A DNA stretch of 64,000 nucleotides from Candidatus Staskawiczbacteria bacterium. Lineage in GTDB: Bacteria > Patescibacteria > Paceibacteria > Paceibacterales > Staskawiczbacteraceae. How positions within the stretch are numbered: the first letter of the stretch is position 1; every line of letters starts with the position of its first letter. Positions 1 through 7,803 of this stretch are shown here, in pieces. Below the pieces are notes generated by a model. That model did not search any database, was not told the DNA's origin, and saw only the letters and a list, made by a program, of their open reading frames with translations. Made by a program: the position numbers and the translations under genes. The stretch covers positions 1 to 64,000 of the forward strand of contig CAILLM010000009.1 of assembly GCA_903835075.1 (NCBI GenBank). Reading direction: 5' to 3'.

Positions 1-29
1 AATAAATTAAATAATTAAAAAATAAATAT

Positions 30-1742
30 ATGAAAAAAATATTTTTTAGTATATTGTTATTAAGTTTCTTTGTGGCACCGCTGGTCACTAGCGCTGCGGT
101 GGCGCCAGTTCTTAAAACAATTACAATTTCCCCAGCCACAACAAATCTAATAGTTGGTGGTGCAATGGGGCAATTAACAGCAACAACATTAGATCAATTT
201 GGAAATCCAATTAAGGCTACGGTAGTGTGGAAATCCAGCAACAAATCAATTGTTTTAGTAAACACCTCAACAGGACAAATTAAGGCAGTAGCTATTGGGA
301 CTGTCAACATAACAGCAACCAGTGGTGGAATATCTGGTACTGCAGTTGTTAATGTTTCAAAACCAGTGCTTACAACAATAAATATAACACCTACAACAGT
401 TAATTTGGACGTTAACGACGACTCAGCACGACAACTAACAGCAACAACATTAGATCAATTTGGAAATGCAATTGCCGGGGCATTTACCTGGAAATCTAGC
501 AATCCTTCAGTGGCAACTGTTAGCACAACAGGATTAGTCAAAGCAATTGCAGCTGGTACAACAAGCATTACCGCTACAAGCGGAGCAGTTGTTAGCGCGC
601 CATCGGTTGTAACAGTTGTGGCAGGTTCAATTGCTACAACAATATATATTTCACCACCAGCTGCAACATTGATGATTGGAAAAGACACTCAGCGATTTAG
701 TGCCACAGTTTGGGATCAAAATAATAAACAAATGCTAGCAACTCCTACATGGAAATCCAGTAATCCTGCGGTAGCAACAATTAGTTGGATGGGGGATGTA
801 ACTCCAGTAAGCGCAGGTACTACAAACATTACAGCTTCAAGTGGATCAGCTACAAGCGCACCGTCTATTGTGACCGTAGTTAAGCTGGTTTTAGCAAAGA
901 TAGACATTACTCCTGCGACAACCAATTTAACAGTTGGTGGGCCAATGGGGCAAATAACAGCATCAACCCTAGACCAATTTGGAAATCCATTTCCCGCAAC
1001 TGTAACTTGGGCTTCCAGCAACAAATCAATTGTTTTAGTAAACACCTCAACAGGACAAATTAAGGCGGTTGGGGTTGGAACAGCAAATATTACTGCAACT
1101 AGTGGTGGGGTTACTAGTACTCCTGCGGTTGTGAAAGTTTTGGGCGGATCTGTTGTTACAACAATAGATATTACTCCTGCAACCTTTAGTTTAAATACTA
1201 ATGGGGCAACTCAACAAATGACTGCAACTACATATGACCAATATGGAAATCTTCTGGTGGCAAATGTTGCTTGGACTTCCAGCAACGCTGCAGTGGCAAA
1301 AGTTAGTTCAACAGGAGTAGTTACTTCTGGCATAGCTGGAACCGCAAACATTACAGCCTCAAACGGCAACGCTAAAAGTAATGTTTCAGTAGTTACGGTT
1401 GCACCCGTGGTGCCTGTTGTTGGAGAATATTCTTTCCCTTATGCTAGTAACGCTTACAACTCAAGTCGCTTTGTGGTGTCTTTGGCCGCAAATGGAAATT
1501 ATTACGTAACATTTTATCCGCAAAATTATACTGGTTATTCAATGCAGATTGTTGATGGAAAGTTTCATTATCAAAATGGTTATGTTGGTGGCAATTCCGG
1601 AGACAATAGCAATCAATATCCAACTGACGGATTTAAAATTGTTGGACAATTTAACAACGCAACATCTCCAAGCGGAGTGGTAAATTATGTTTATAATGGG
1701 AAAGTTCAGTCAACTTACAATTTCACATTATCTCCTCTATAA
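30..1742 (+). CDS. Secreted BIG2 (bacterial Ig-like) repeat protein
   Basis: This 570-residue protein has an N-terminal signal peptide (about residues 1-22, KK then a hydrophobic run ending in SAA). Five Ig-like group 2 repeats of about 87-90 residues follow, opening with ITISP/INITP/IYISP/IDITP motifs near residues 31, 116, 203, 290 and 378, each with a W-x-SSN strand and a GTxxITA end. About 100 unrelated residues rich in Tyr, Asn and Gly close the protein. BIG2 repeats build elongated surface or adhesin stalks, so a role in attachment is likely but inferred. Repeats 1 and 4 share an identical 53-nt stretch. There is no sortase motif or C-terminal anchor, so it may be released or held by the terminal domain. 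Confidence 0.85.
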   Translation: MKKIFFSILLLSFFVAPLVTSAAVAPVLKTITISPATTNLIVGGAMGQLTATTLDQFGNPIKATVVWKSSNKSIVLVNTSTGQIKAVAIGTVNITATSGGISGTAVVNVSKPVLTTINITPTTVNLDVNDDSARQLTATTLDQFGNAIAGAFTWKSSNPSVATVSTTGLVKAIAAGTTSITATSGAVVSAPSVVTVVAGSIATTIYISPPAATLMIGKDTQRFSATVWDQNNKQMLATPTWKSSNPAVATISWMGDVTPVSAGTTNITASSGSATSAPSIVTVVKLVLAKIDITPATTNLTVGGPMGQITASTLDQFGNPFPATVTWASSNKSIVLVNTSTGQIKAVGVGTANITATSGGVTSTPAVVKVLGGSVVTTIDITPATFSLNTNGATQQMTATTYDQYGNLLVANVAWTSSNAAVAKVSSTGVVTSGIAGTANITASNGNAKSNVSVVTVAPVVPVVGEYSFPYASNAYNSSRFVVSLAANGNYYVTFYPQNYTGYSMQIVDGKFHYQNGYVGGNSGDNSNQYPTDGFKIVGQFNNATSPSGVVNYVYNGKVQSTYNFTLSPL

Positions 1743-1750
1743 TTAAAATA

Positions 1751-1781
1751 AAAAACCATCGTGTAATTATGATGGTTTTTT
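1751..1781 (+). terminator. Intrinsic terminator after the BIG2 gene
   Basis: The arms AAAAACCATC and GATGGTTTTTT flank a 10-nt loop. The T-run is followed at once by the TATAAT of the next gene. Confidence 0.85.
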
Positions 1782-1795
1782 GTTATAATAAATAT

Positions 1796-2113
1796 ATGGA
1801 AAATCAATTAGAAATTATTTGTCCGTCATGTAAATCAAGTATCTCTCCAGCTTCTTTATTTTGTCCTAATTGTGGCGAGCAATTGAAAAATAAACCAGCA
1901 GAAACAAGATTATCAAAACAAATTATTGCCTACTTGGTCAGCATATTTATTCCACCGTTTGGGCTTTGGTATACATATAAATATTTTAAAGCAGGAGACG
2001 CTAAATCAAGAAAAGTTGCCATTGTTACAATAATTTTAACAATAATGTCCATTTTATCAACTCTTTGGTTTACACAAATGTTTGTAGATTCAATAAGCCA
2101 AGGTATTATTTAG
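1796..2113 (+). CDS. Small zinc-ribbon membrane protein
   Basis: The 105-residue protein starts with a CPxC-x10-CPNC zinc ribbon (Cys 9, 12, 23, 26) followed by two hydrophobic segments (about 41-62 and 73-98). It resembles the zinc-ribbon plus TM proteins common in small bacterial genomes, which have no settled function. The start at 1796 is preferred over an upstream in-frame ATG at 1769, because a TATAAT at 1784-1789 lies 6 nt before it and would produce a leaderless mRNA. Confidence 0.75.
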   Translation: MENQLEIICPSCKSSISPASLFCPNCGEQLKNKPAETRLSKQIIAYLVSIFIPPFGLWYTYKYFKAGDAKSRKVAIVTIILTIMSILSTLWFTQMFVDSISQGII

Positions 2114-2159
2114 GTTGTTTTTTTGAACATTTTTTGAGTATAATTATAAAAAATTAAGT

Positions 2160-2489
2160 ATGGTAAAAAGTGCTTCAAAAAAATTGGATTTTTCGAAAGT
2201 ATCGGTAGAAGGCTTAATTCTTTTTTGCATACATTCAGTTGTCGCCAGCTCTGAGCAGTGTAGTTTTGAAAGATTGGTGAAAGAATGTTTTACCTTATTT
2301 CCTGATATGCTCAAATTTACCAGATATCCCATTTGGCCCGATTCAAGAAAGTTAGACCGTCCACTAAGAGCACTCCGCGACGAAAAGTTTGTTGTTGGAG
2401 ATACAAAAACTTATTTTATTTTAACAGAAACAGGTGAGGCAAAAGTGGCAATAATAGCTAAGAGTTTGCGCCAAGGAAAACTTTTATAA
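2160..2489 (+). CDS. Hypothetical protein, probably winged-helix
   Basis: This 109-residue protein has no recognised name. The C-terminal half (DRPLRALRDEKFVVG...KTYFILTETGEAKV) reads like a winged-helix: a recognition-type helix followed by a beta hairpin ending in LTETG, as in many small transcriptional or T4SS-associated wHTH proteins. A TATAAT about 20 nt before the start, with TTGAAC upstream, gives it its own promoter. mltG begins 13 nt downstream and is probably co-transcribed. Confidence 0.6.
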   Translation: MVKSASKKLDFSKVSVEGLILFCIHSVVASSEQCSFERLVKECFTLFPDMLKFTRYPIWPDSRKLDRPLRALRDEKFVVGDTKTYFILTETGEAKVAIIAKSLRQGKLL

Positions 2490-2502
2490 TTTAAAAATTA
2501 AA

Positions 2503-3537
2503 ATGAAAATAAACAAAAAAAATTTCTCTAAAATATCAGTGCCATTTTTTAAAAAAATTTCATCATGGGGTTTAGTAGCCTTGTTACTTATATTTGTTTT
2601 TGTGTTTTTCCAAATTTATATGCCCGCAAACCCGGTTTCGAAAGAAACAGTTGTTTTTACAATACAAAAAGGTTGGTCAGATGATGTTATTTCTGCCAAT
2701 TTAAAAAAATTGGGAATAATAAGAAGTACATATTTTTTTAAGTTTTATGCAATAGTTTCTTTAAAGCATTCTAGTTTGCAAGCAGGGGAATATGGCTTGT
2801 CTCCTAAAATGTCTATTTATTCTATTGTAAACAAAATGGCACGAGGAGATGTAATTAAAGATAAATTGGTTATTTTGGAAGGTTGGAATGTAAATGACAT
2901 AGGAAAATATTTAGAATCAAAAGGAATTTGTAAACAAGATTATTTTGTTTCTTTAACAAAAAAAGATTATTCAGCTGATTATGATTTTTTATCTGACAAG
3001 CCAAGTAATGTTGGCCTGGAGGGTTATATTTTTCCAGATACGTATCAAATTGCAAGAGGCGAAAGTTGTGAAGATGTGCTAACTACAATGTTAGATAATT
3101 TTAACCAAAAATTATCTTTAAAATTACGCGTTGACATACAAAAGCAAAATAAATCAATTTTTGATGTTATAACAATGGCTTCATTGGTAGAAAAAGAAGT
3201 GAGAGGCACAGATGACAAAAAAATTGCATCAGGAATTTTATGGAAAAGAATAGCAATTGGTATGCCTTTGCAATTAGATTCAACTATAAATTATATAACA
3301 AACAAAAAAGACCCAAGCCCACTCATAAAAGACACTAAAATAGACTCTCCATATAATACTTACAAGCATGTTGGTTTACCAAAAGGTCCAATTTCAAACC
3401 CTGGAATAGACTCAATAATGGCTGCTATTTACCCTAAAAAAACAAATTATTTGTATTGGCTTTCAGATGGTAAAACAATTTTTAGTGAAACATGGGCACA
3501 GCATCAAGCTGCTATACAGCAATATTTGTCAAAATAA
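2503..3537 (+). CDS. mltG: Endolytic murein transglycosylase MltG (YceG family)
   Basis: MltG cuts nascent glycan strands at the membrane and helps release peptidoglycan chains from the synthase. The 344-residue protein has one N-terminal TM segment (about 22-39), the LysM-like region expected in YceG, the family signature GLEGYIFPDTY at 171-181, and the catalytic glutamate motif ASLVEKE (Glu230). Length is normal for the family. No strong Shine-Dalgarno precedes the start. It lies 13 nt after the wHTH-like gene. Confidence 0.93.
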   Translation: MKINKKNFSKISVPFFKKISSWGLVALLLIFVFVFFQIYMPANPVSKETVVFTIQKGWSDDVISANLKKLGIIRSTYFFKFYAIVSLKHSSLQAGEYGLSPKMSIYSIVNKMARGDVIKDKLVILEGWNVNDIGKYLESKGICKQDYFVSLTKKDYSADYDFLSDKPSNVGLEGYIFPDTYQIARGESCEDVLTTMLDNFNQKLSLKLRVDIQKQNKSIFDVITMASLVEKEVRGTDDKKIASGILWKRIAIGMPLQLDSTINYITNKKDPSPLIKDTKIDSPYNTYKHVGLPKGPISNPGIDSIMAAIYPKKTNYLYWLSDGKTIFSETWAQHQAAIQQYLSK

Positions 3538-3544
3538 GGCTTGA

Positions 3545-3570
3545 GCCTTCATCCAAATTTGGGTGAAGGC
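3545..3570 (+). terminator. Hairpin after mltG
   Basis: GCCTTCA and TGAAGGC pair, with TCC/GGG extending the stem. There is no T-tract, and the rplJ -35 box begins at the next base, so this may be a weak terminator or only a processing or spacer hairpin. Confidence 0.45.
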
Positions 3571-3599
3571 TTGACATAGCTTTGGTTTTAGATTAAGAT
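3571..3599 (+). promoter_or_regulatory. rplJL promoter
   Basis: TTGACA at 3571-3576, a 17-nt spacer, and TAAGAT at 3594-3599. Transcription should start near 3606. Confidence 0.75.
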
Positions 3600-3605
3600 A
3601 TTAAT

Positions 3606-3733
3606 ACAATATAAAAGCCATAGACAATAGGTCGACCAAGTCTTAAATCCTATCGAGGCAAACACTCAGCTTTCTGCTGGGGAATTGCCGTCTGTGAAGA
3701 TGGTTTTTTAAATAAATAAAATAAAATAAATAT
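3606..3733 (+). ncRNA. Ribosomal protein L10 leader (autoregulatory 5' UTR)
   Basis: This 128-nt leader before rplJ folds from visible pairs: ATAGG with CCTAT, GGCAA with TTGCC enclosing AGC...GCT, and a 3' segment ending GATGGTTTTTTAAA. L10 leaders bind the L10(L12)4 complex to repress rplJL. The position and layout fit that family, but a covariance-model hit was not possible here. The final GATGG plus T-run could act as a terminator. Confidence 0.6.
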
Positions 3734-4231
3734 ATGGCACTAACAAAAGCACAGAAGACAAAGCAAATAGAAAGCATAAAAGAAAAGGTCGCAGAACAAA
3801 AATCAGTAATTTTTGTTGATTTTGCAAAGGTTCCTTCAAAGGAAATGTTTAGCTTGAGGAAAAATCTGAAAGAAGCCGGTTGCAGACTAAAGATTGCCAA
3901 AAAAACTTTAATAAGAGTTGCTTTTGGTCAATCGGGTATTTCTTTTTGGAATAAAATTGATCCAGTTGTCCCTGGACAGCTAGCATTGGTTTTTGGAATA
4001 GAAGATGAGATTGCTCCAGCTAGAATTGCAAACAATTTTAGAAAAACCAACGAAAATTTCAAGATTTTAGGAGGAATTTTTGAAAAAAGATTTATAGACC
4101 AAGCCAAAGTAATGGAATTAGCCACATTGCCTTCAAGAAACGAATTGTTGGGCAGATTGGTAGGTTCTATTTACAGCCCAGTATCAAGTTTTGTAAGAGT
4201 ATTAGATAAAATAGCAAAAAGAGAAGTTTAA
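3734..4231 (+). CDS. rplJ: 50S ribosomal protein uL10
   Basis: uL10 is the base of the L7/L12 stalk and binds 23S rRNA. The 165-residue protein has the family N-terminus (MALTKAQKTKQIESIKEKV), the VDFAKVPSKEMFSLRKNLKEAG segment and a C-terminal helix that docks L12 dimers. rplL follows 143 bp downstream, separated by a hairpin repeat element. It is likely controlled by the leader upstream. Confidence 0.96.
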   Translation: MALTKAQKTKQIESIKEKVAEQKSVIFVDFAKVPSKEMFSLRKNLKEAGCRLKIAKKTLIRVAFGQSGISFWNKIDPVVPGQLALVFGIEDEIAPARIANNFRKTNENFKILGGIFEKRFIDQAKVMELATLPSRNELLGRLVGSIYSPVSSFVRVLDKIAKREV

Positions 4232-4267
4232 AAAAATAAATAAATAAAATTGCTCGGTAATATCCAT

Positions 4268-4342
4268 CGCTCGGCAATCAAATTTTTTTCGCTATTGAGC
4301 CACTTCGTGTGCACAGGGCTTCAAAAAATTTATTGCCTCGCT
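4268..4342. repeat. Long-hairpin dispersed element, copy 1
   Basis: The outer arms CGCTCGGCAATCAAATTTTT and AAAAATTTATTGCCTCGCT pair over about 15 bp, with an inner stem GAGCC/GGCTT. The same outer arms recur at 33194-33285 and 40771-40848 with different inner sequences. This copy sits in the rplJ-rplL spacer, 31 nt before the rplL start. A partial second left arm (TTGCTCGGTAATA) lies just upstream. Confidence 0.8.
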
Positions 4343-4373
4343 TTGCAAGCTTATTATCTGGCTTATAAAAACC

Positions 4374-4775
4374 ATGTCAGAAGAAACAAAAGTAGAAGTG
4401 CCAGCTAAATTTGAAAAGTTGGTTTCAGAAGTAGAAAAATTGTCAGTTGTAGAATTGGCAGAATTAGTAAAAGTTTTAGAAGCAAAATTTGGTGTTTCAG
4501 CAGCAGCTCCAGTAGCAGTTGCCGCAGCAGCCGAAGGACCAGTTGAGGAAAAGACCTCATTTGATGTTGAATTAAAAGAAGTTGGAGCTCAAAAAATTGA
4601 AGTTATTAAAGTTGTAAGAGATGTTACTGCAAAAGGATTAAAAGAATCAAAAGACTTAGTTGACGCAGCAGCAGCTGGAACAGCTCAAATGGTAAAAGAA
4701 GGAGTTAAGAAAGAAGAAGCAGCTGAAATTGAAAAGAAATTTGCAGCCGCAGGAGCAAAAGTTACAATCAAATAA
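4374..4775 (+). CDS. rplL: 50S ribosomal protein bL12 (L7/L12)
   Basis: This stalk protein recruits translational GTPases. The 133 residues show the N-terminal dimerisation helices, an Ala/Pro/Val-rich hinge at about 45-57, and the C-terminal factor-binding domain (EVGAQKIEVIKVVRDVTAKGLKESKDLVD). It is somewhat longer than the usual 120-125. It forms a unit with rplJ and ends at a strong terminator. Confidence 0.97.
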   Translation: MSEETKVEVPAKFEKLVSEVEKLSVVELAELVKVLEAKFGVSAAAPVAVAAAAEGPVEEKTSFDVELKEVGAQKIEVIKVVRDVTAKGLKESKDLVDAAAAGTAQMVKEGVKKEEAAEIEKKFAAAGAKVTIK

Positions 4776-4785
4776 GATTTAAACA

Positions 4786-4817
4786 GAAAAAGCGGGGGAT
4801 TAAACCTCCGCTTTTTT
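4786..4817 (+). terminator. Intrinsic terminator of rplJL
   Basis: AAAAAGCGG...CCGCTTTTTT with a GGG/CCT inner extension. The promoter of the next gene starts 15 nt later. Confidence 0.9.
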
Positions 4818-4831
4818 GTTGCTCTAAACAC

Positions 4832-4955
4832 TTGACAAGCACTCTTGAATATGCTATAATATAAATATGAACATTGAAAATCTAAATTGTTAGTCGCGGG
4901 TAACCGTGGGCAATTTGATTGATCTGTTTTCAACCCCAAACCACCAAACACAACC
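4832..4955 (+). promoter_or_regulatory. Promoter and structured A/C-rich leader of 4956
   Basis: TTGACA (4832-4837), 17 nt, TATAAT (4855-4860), predicted start near 4867. The shared leader motif TTGAAAATCTAAATTG lies at 4874-4889. AATC-T-AAATTG can pair with CAATTTGATT at about 4911-4920. The last 25 nt before the ATG are almost only A and C (CCACCAAACACAACC) and contain no Shine-Dalgarno. Confidence 0.75.
4867..4893 (+). other. Possible leaderless 8-codon upstream ORF
   Basis: An ATG sits exactly at the predicted transcription start and encodes MNIENLNC before TAG. The codons overlap the conserved leader motif, so conservation may reflect RNA rather than peptide. Related reading frames occur in the leaders at 6224 and 25927. 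Confidence 0.35.
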
Positions 4956-5243
4956 ATGAAACGCATTATCATCGCGGCAAGTTTCGCCGTAGTCGCACTC
5001 ATCGCCTCAATAATCTGGGGTTGCATCGAGTTGAACAAGGTCAGGTCGACTTCCGTTTATCAGTTCCAATGGAACGGTCACGGTTGGAAAGTTGATCACC
5101 CCGAAACGCTCCCCAAGGTGATTGAAAGTCCATATGGCTTTCTCCATGCCTACGCCACCCAGGGCAGGTCCTATACTTTAGTCGTTCCACATTCGTGGGC
5201 TGGCGACAAAGAAGTGAAGGTCTACTTCTGGGACAAGGAGTAG
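4956..5243 (+). CDS. Small membrane-anchored or secreted protein, unknown
   Basis: The 95-residue protein has an N-terminal hydrophobic segment (4-21) ending in IIWGC, so it is either a single-pass anchor or an atypical lipoprotein (Cys23, with an unusual Trp at -2). The rest is a short, aromatic-rich extracytoplasmic domain (QFQWNGHGWKV, YTLVVPHSW, VKVYFWDKE). I do not recognise it. Its base composition is far richer in G+C than neighbouring rplL, and it stands as a self-contained unit with its own promoter and a very strong terminator. It is the first of four such genes up to 7774. Confidence 0.7.
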   Translation: MKRIIIAASFAVVALIASIIWGCIELNKVRSTSVYQFQWNGHGWKVDHPETLPKVIESPYGFLHAYATQGRSYTLVVPHSWAGDKEVKVYFWDKE

Positions 5244-5247
5244 ACGA

Positions 5248-5300
5248 AGCGCCGGAAGAGTAAGGTTTTCATACCTCACTCGACCGGCGCTGTTTTATTA
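5248..5300 (+). terminator. Long GCGCC-type terminator
   Basis: AGCGCCGG pairs with CCGGCGCT, and an inner helix GAGT-AAGGT pairs with ACCT-CACTC, followed by GTTTTATT. Its sequence is closely related to the terminators at 6131 and 7804. Confidence 0.88.
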
Positions 5301-5309
5301 CTTCAGCCA

Positions 5310-5440
5310 TAGACAATATCATAATTCTATGATATAGTATTGGTAGCGACTTTGACAATTTTGATCGACAAGATGTAGATTTTTGTGCCGATTTTTTTGT
5401 ACAAGTTCAACAACACAAACAACGGAAAGAAAAAAATAAA
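5310..5440 (+). promoter_or_regulatory. Promoter and leader of 5441
   Basis: TAGACA (5310-5315), 17 nt, TATAGT (5333-5338), start near 5345. The shared motif appears as TTGACAATTTTGATCG at 5352-5367, 7 nt after the predicted start. The leader then becomes A/C-rich (GTTCAACAACACAAACAACGG) and ends in a weak GGAAAG about 14 nt before the ATG. The leader stays open in frame with the gene, so a non-ATG upstream start cannot be excluded. Confidence 0.7.
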
Positions 5441-6106
5441 ATGAAGGAAAAGGATATTGAAGACAAAAAATTCTGGCTCGTCGGAGTCGGGTTGGCGTGG
5501 GAAGTCCTGGTGGTCTTATGGGAAGCTTTGACCCGAGCTGACGCTTTTGAGACTGCGGACAAGTGGTTGGGGGCAACCCCAATTACACTATCCGTGGCGT
5601 TTGCGATGGGGCTTGTTCCCATTGCTCTCGCCATTTGGCTTGAAAGAAGGGACAAAGCCAACCAGAATGCTCAATCGTCGGAAGACGGCAAAATTGCAGA
5701 GTTGTGGGACAAGTATGGTGGAGCATTCGTGTTTTTCGCAGTATTGCTCACCATTTTTAGCATTATGTTTTATTTTGCCTATAGGTGGGACCACACCAAA
5801 ACCTATACCATTGGAAAGGGCGTGGAAGTCAGGGTCACCCAGAAAATGGTATATTGGAAAGCGCCACGGCCTGGCATCACCAACCAGTTTGGTGGAAGCA
5901 ATGATCTGGGCGAGGCTGACACCCTTGAGCCCACGTTCACCGTGCACAACACAGCAACTACGCCTCGTGTGGTTAATGTCTCCAACTCAATTGATTGGAA
6001 ATATCCAGCGGCGAGAGACATAAAACTCGCGCCAAACCAGAGTGTTTCATTCACTTTGCCACCAGCAGAACATTGGTGGTATTGTTGGATAAACATGGTG
6101 GAGTGA
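5441..6106 (+). CDS. Three-TM membrane protein with C-terminal soluble domain, unknown
   Basis: The 221-residue protein has three hydrophobic segments (about 11-30, 47-67, 92-114) and a C-terminal domain of roughly 100 residues that looks beta-rich (TFTVHNTATTPRVVNVSNS...LAPNQSVSFTLPP) and ends HWWYCWINMVE. By the positive-inside rule (ERRDK after TM2), the C-terminal domain is probably outside. I recognise no family. Codon use is unlike the AT-rich backbone. It is a single-gene unit with promoter and terminator. Confidence 0.7.
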   Translation: MKEKDIEDKKFWLVGVGLAWEVLVVLWEALTRADAFETADKWLGATPITLSVAFAMGLVPIALAIWLERRDKANQNAQSSEDGKIAELWDKYGGAFVFFAVLLTIFSIMFYFAYRWDHTKTYTIGKGVEVRVTQKMVYWKAPRPGITNQFGGSNDLGEADTLEPTFTVHNTATTPRVVNVSNSIDWKYPAARDIKLAPNQSVSFTLPPAEHWWYCWINMVE

Positions 6107-6130
6107 ATTCTGATGCCCCCTGCATTTTAT

Positions 6131-6177
6131 GCGCCAGAGAGAGGTTCTATTCCTTACTCTTTGGCGCTCTTTTTTTG
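6131..6177 (+). terminator. GCGCC-type terminator of 5441
   Basis: GCGCCA pairs with TGGCGC, with an inner GAGAGG...CCTTACTC helix, then CTCTTTTTTT. Same family as the terminators at 5248 and 7804. Confidence 0.9.
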
Positions 6178-6187
6178 TATGCAAGCA

Positions 6188-6305
6188 TTGACATTGGGGT
6201 GGAAGTGTGATAGAATATAGGGCGTGAACGTTGAAAATTTAAATCGTCAAAAATGCAGAAATCTGCGAGCGATTTTGATTGGAGATGGTCTTTCCCACTG
6301 AAAAC
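6188..6305 (+). promoter_or_regulatory. Promoter and leader of the 6306-6593 pair
   Basis: TTGACA (about 6188-6193), 17 nt, TAGAAT (6211-6216), start near 6223. The shared motif TTGAAAATTTAAATCG is at 6231-6246. AAATCG can pair with CGATTT about 30 nt downstream, enclosing the hairpin GCAGAAATCTGC. A leaderless upstream ORF spans most of this region. Confidence 0.78.
6224..6301 (+). other. Possible leader peptide, 25 codons, GTG start at the transcription start
   Basis: A GTG one base from the predicted start opens a frame of 25 codons (beginning VNVENLNRQK, ending LIGDGLSH) and stops at TGA 4 nt before the ATG at 6306. That spacing would allow translational coupling. No run of one amino acid suggests classical attenuation. 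Expression is inferred only from position and from the similar upstream ORFs at 4867 and 25927. Confidence 0.4.
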
Positions 6306-6557
6306 ATGAAAAAAAAGTATATTGCAACACTGTGTGCGGTGGCCGCCATTGGCGTCACTGCATGGAACATCTGGCCACACCATGTAGCCGAAAGCAAAAC
6401 GGGTACGCCCGTCACCCCCGTCATTTCCCATGTGGAAATGAAGGTATTGTCCCGCCACAAAAAGGCGGAAAAACCAGCCATTGATGCAGTGGATGCCGCG
6501 CTGAAAAGGCACGGCCTCACGAAGTACAAAATGGCCAGTTTCACTGTTAACAAATAA
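6306..6557 (+). CDS. Small secreted or anchored protein, unknown
   Basis: The 83-residue protein opens with MKKKY and a hydrophobic segment (5-22: IATLCAVAAIGVTAWNIW), a signal peptide or anchor. The rest is a basic, Ala/Lys-rich tail (AEKPAIDAVDAALKRHGLTKYKM). An upstream in-frame ATG at 6279 exists, but the MKKK start fits a signal sequence better and lies directly after the leader ORF. It shares a transcript with 6593 (35-nt A/C-rich spacer, no terminator). Function unknown. Confidence 0.62.
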   Translation: MKKKYIATLCAVAAIGVTAWNIWPHHVAESKTGTPVTPVISHVEMKVLSRHKKAEKPAIDAVDAALKRHGLTKYKMASFTVNK

Positions 6558-6592
6558 CCCCAAACAATCAACAACAACCAAATTCCAAGATC

Positions 6593-7774
6593 ATGAAAAT
6601 GAAAAACATCCTCGCGGCCATTGCCGCATTCGCATTTACATTCACCTTGCAGTCCGCTTCCGCCGACCAGCTGGCAGACTTGCAGGCGCAGCTTGCTGCG
6701 CTTCAGGCCCAGCTCGCTGTCGCCAACGGTGGGCCAGTTACGCCTCCGGACGATTCGCAACTCGATGCTCGTGCCATTGCGCGCGGGTTCGTCAGCGCTG
6801 AGCCTGACCATTACAACGTTTCCCTTTGGGGCAACGTCTGGAGGGGCAGTAACTACGTCTGGACCAATTACCAGATGACAATGAATCGAGATTTGTCTAT
6901 CACATGGCTGACTATCGACGACGACCTGATCCCGTTATCGGAACCCCTTAAGGGAATTCCTTTGCCGGATTCGGGTGTGTTAATGAACATGTCTATGGTC
7001 ATGAATGCTTACACGGTTGATAACCGTGAAGCAGGTCACGGGTATATGAGCCAGAATGTCGTCACCAAAGGCGACATGTTGTCCATTACCCTCATCCCTG
7101 CTGGCGTCGAAATTGTTATCGATGCTGACGCAGACGTTGTCAACGGCATTCAGAATGGAACAGTTCAGGTTATCATCGACGGCTTCGAATATGGGTTTTC
7201 ATACGGCATCGACAACGGGAAGATTGTTGTGTACTTGCCACCAGTTGGTGGCGAATATCACTATAGCCTTCGGCGCTGGAGCGATGGGTTAGTGCTGTCT
7301 GACGGCACAATTCGTCCGTATGCACCGGCCGTGGAGGCCAACGATGGCCATTTGGTTGTGAATTACCTCGGGGGCGTCTCCGTGGTGCACTTCACACAAC
7401 CGGAAGGAACCAACGATTACGCCAGTATTCAGGACGTCGTCTTCAACTGTCGGGTTCCAATGCCCGGCGGGTCGGTGGCAACTGGCAAGGTTATAGCCGT
7501 TGACGCAGGTGCTGGTGCCTTGGATATCGCAATCCGGGGCAATTACTACGTTATTGTCCAAAGCGCTCAAACTAGCGCCGAGGTGATGCCCATTGTGCCG
7601 ACAACAAATTATAGTCAGTCGGGAGACTGGCCAATTACGGAGGTGCGTACCGGCCCCAACGCCAGAAAATTGGTTATTACCTTCATTCCAATGGGGGGAA
7701 CAACACCAACGCCGACAACGGGCACGTGGATTAGTCTCCAGAAATTCTTCGGAGTTCCTGGTGGACTGGGTTAA
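6593..7774 (+). CDS. Secreted protein with coiled-coil N-terminus, unknown
   Basis: The 393-residue protein has a clear signal peptide (MKMKNILAAIAAFAFTFTLQ, cleavage after SASA at about 24). A short heptad-like LQAQLAALQAQL helix (about 28-42) follows, then a Pro linker and about 330 residues of Val/Tyr/Gly-rich, probably beta-sandwich sequence. The tail is a Thr/Pro linker and a short hydrophobic end. I cannot assign a family. Composition is the richest in G+C of the window, suggesting acquisition. The spacer before it (CAACAACAACC) has no Shine-Dalgarno. It is the second gene of the 6306 transcript. Confidence 0.75.
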   Translation: MKMKNILAAIAAFAFTFTLQSASADQLADLQAQLAALQAQLAVANGGPVTPPDDSQLDARAIARGFVSAEPDHYNVSLWGNVWRGSNYVWTNYQMTMNRDLSITWLTIDDDLIPLSEPLKGIPLPDSGVLMNMSMVMNAYTVDNREAGHGYMSQNVVTKGDMLSITLIPAGVEIVIDADADVVNGIQNGTVQVIIDGFEYGFSYGIDNGKIVVYLPPVGGEYHYSLRRWSDGLVLSDGTIRPYAPAVEANDGHLVVNYLGGVSVVHFTQPEGTNDYASIQDVVFNCRVPMPGGSVATGKVIAVDAGAGALDIAIRGNYYVIVQSAQTSAEVMPIVPTTNYSQSGDWPITEVRTGPNARKLVITFIPMGGTTPTPTTGTWISLQKFFGVPGGLG

Positions 7775-7803
7775 TACCCTGCATTGACGATTCGTTAGAC
7801 TAT

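Noticed and set aside
455..1045. Minus-strand ORFs inside the BIG2 gene, and similar antisense ORFs across the window
   Set aside because: They mirror the codon pattern of the real genes, have no promoters or ribosome-binding context, and encode no recognisable motifs.
5547..6210. Overlapping plus-strand ORFs in the 5441 gene (5547-6023, 5995-6210)
   Set aside because: They lie in other frames of a gene with clear TM topology and its own promoter and terminator. The second runs through the terminator.
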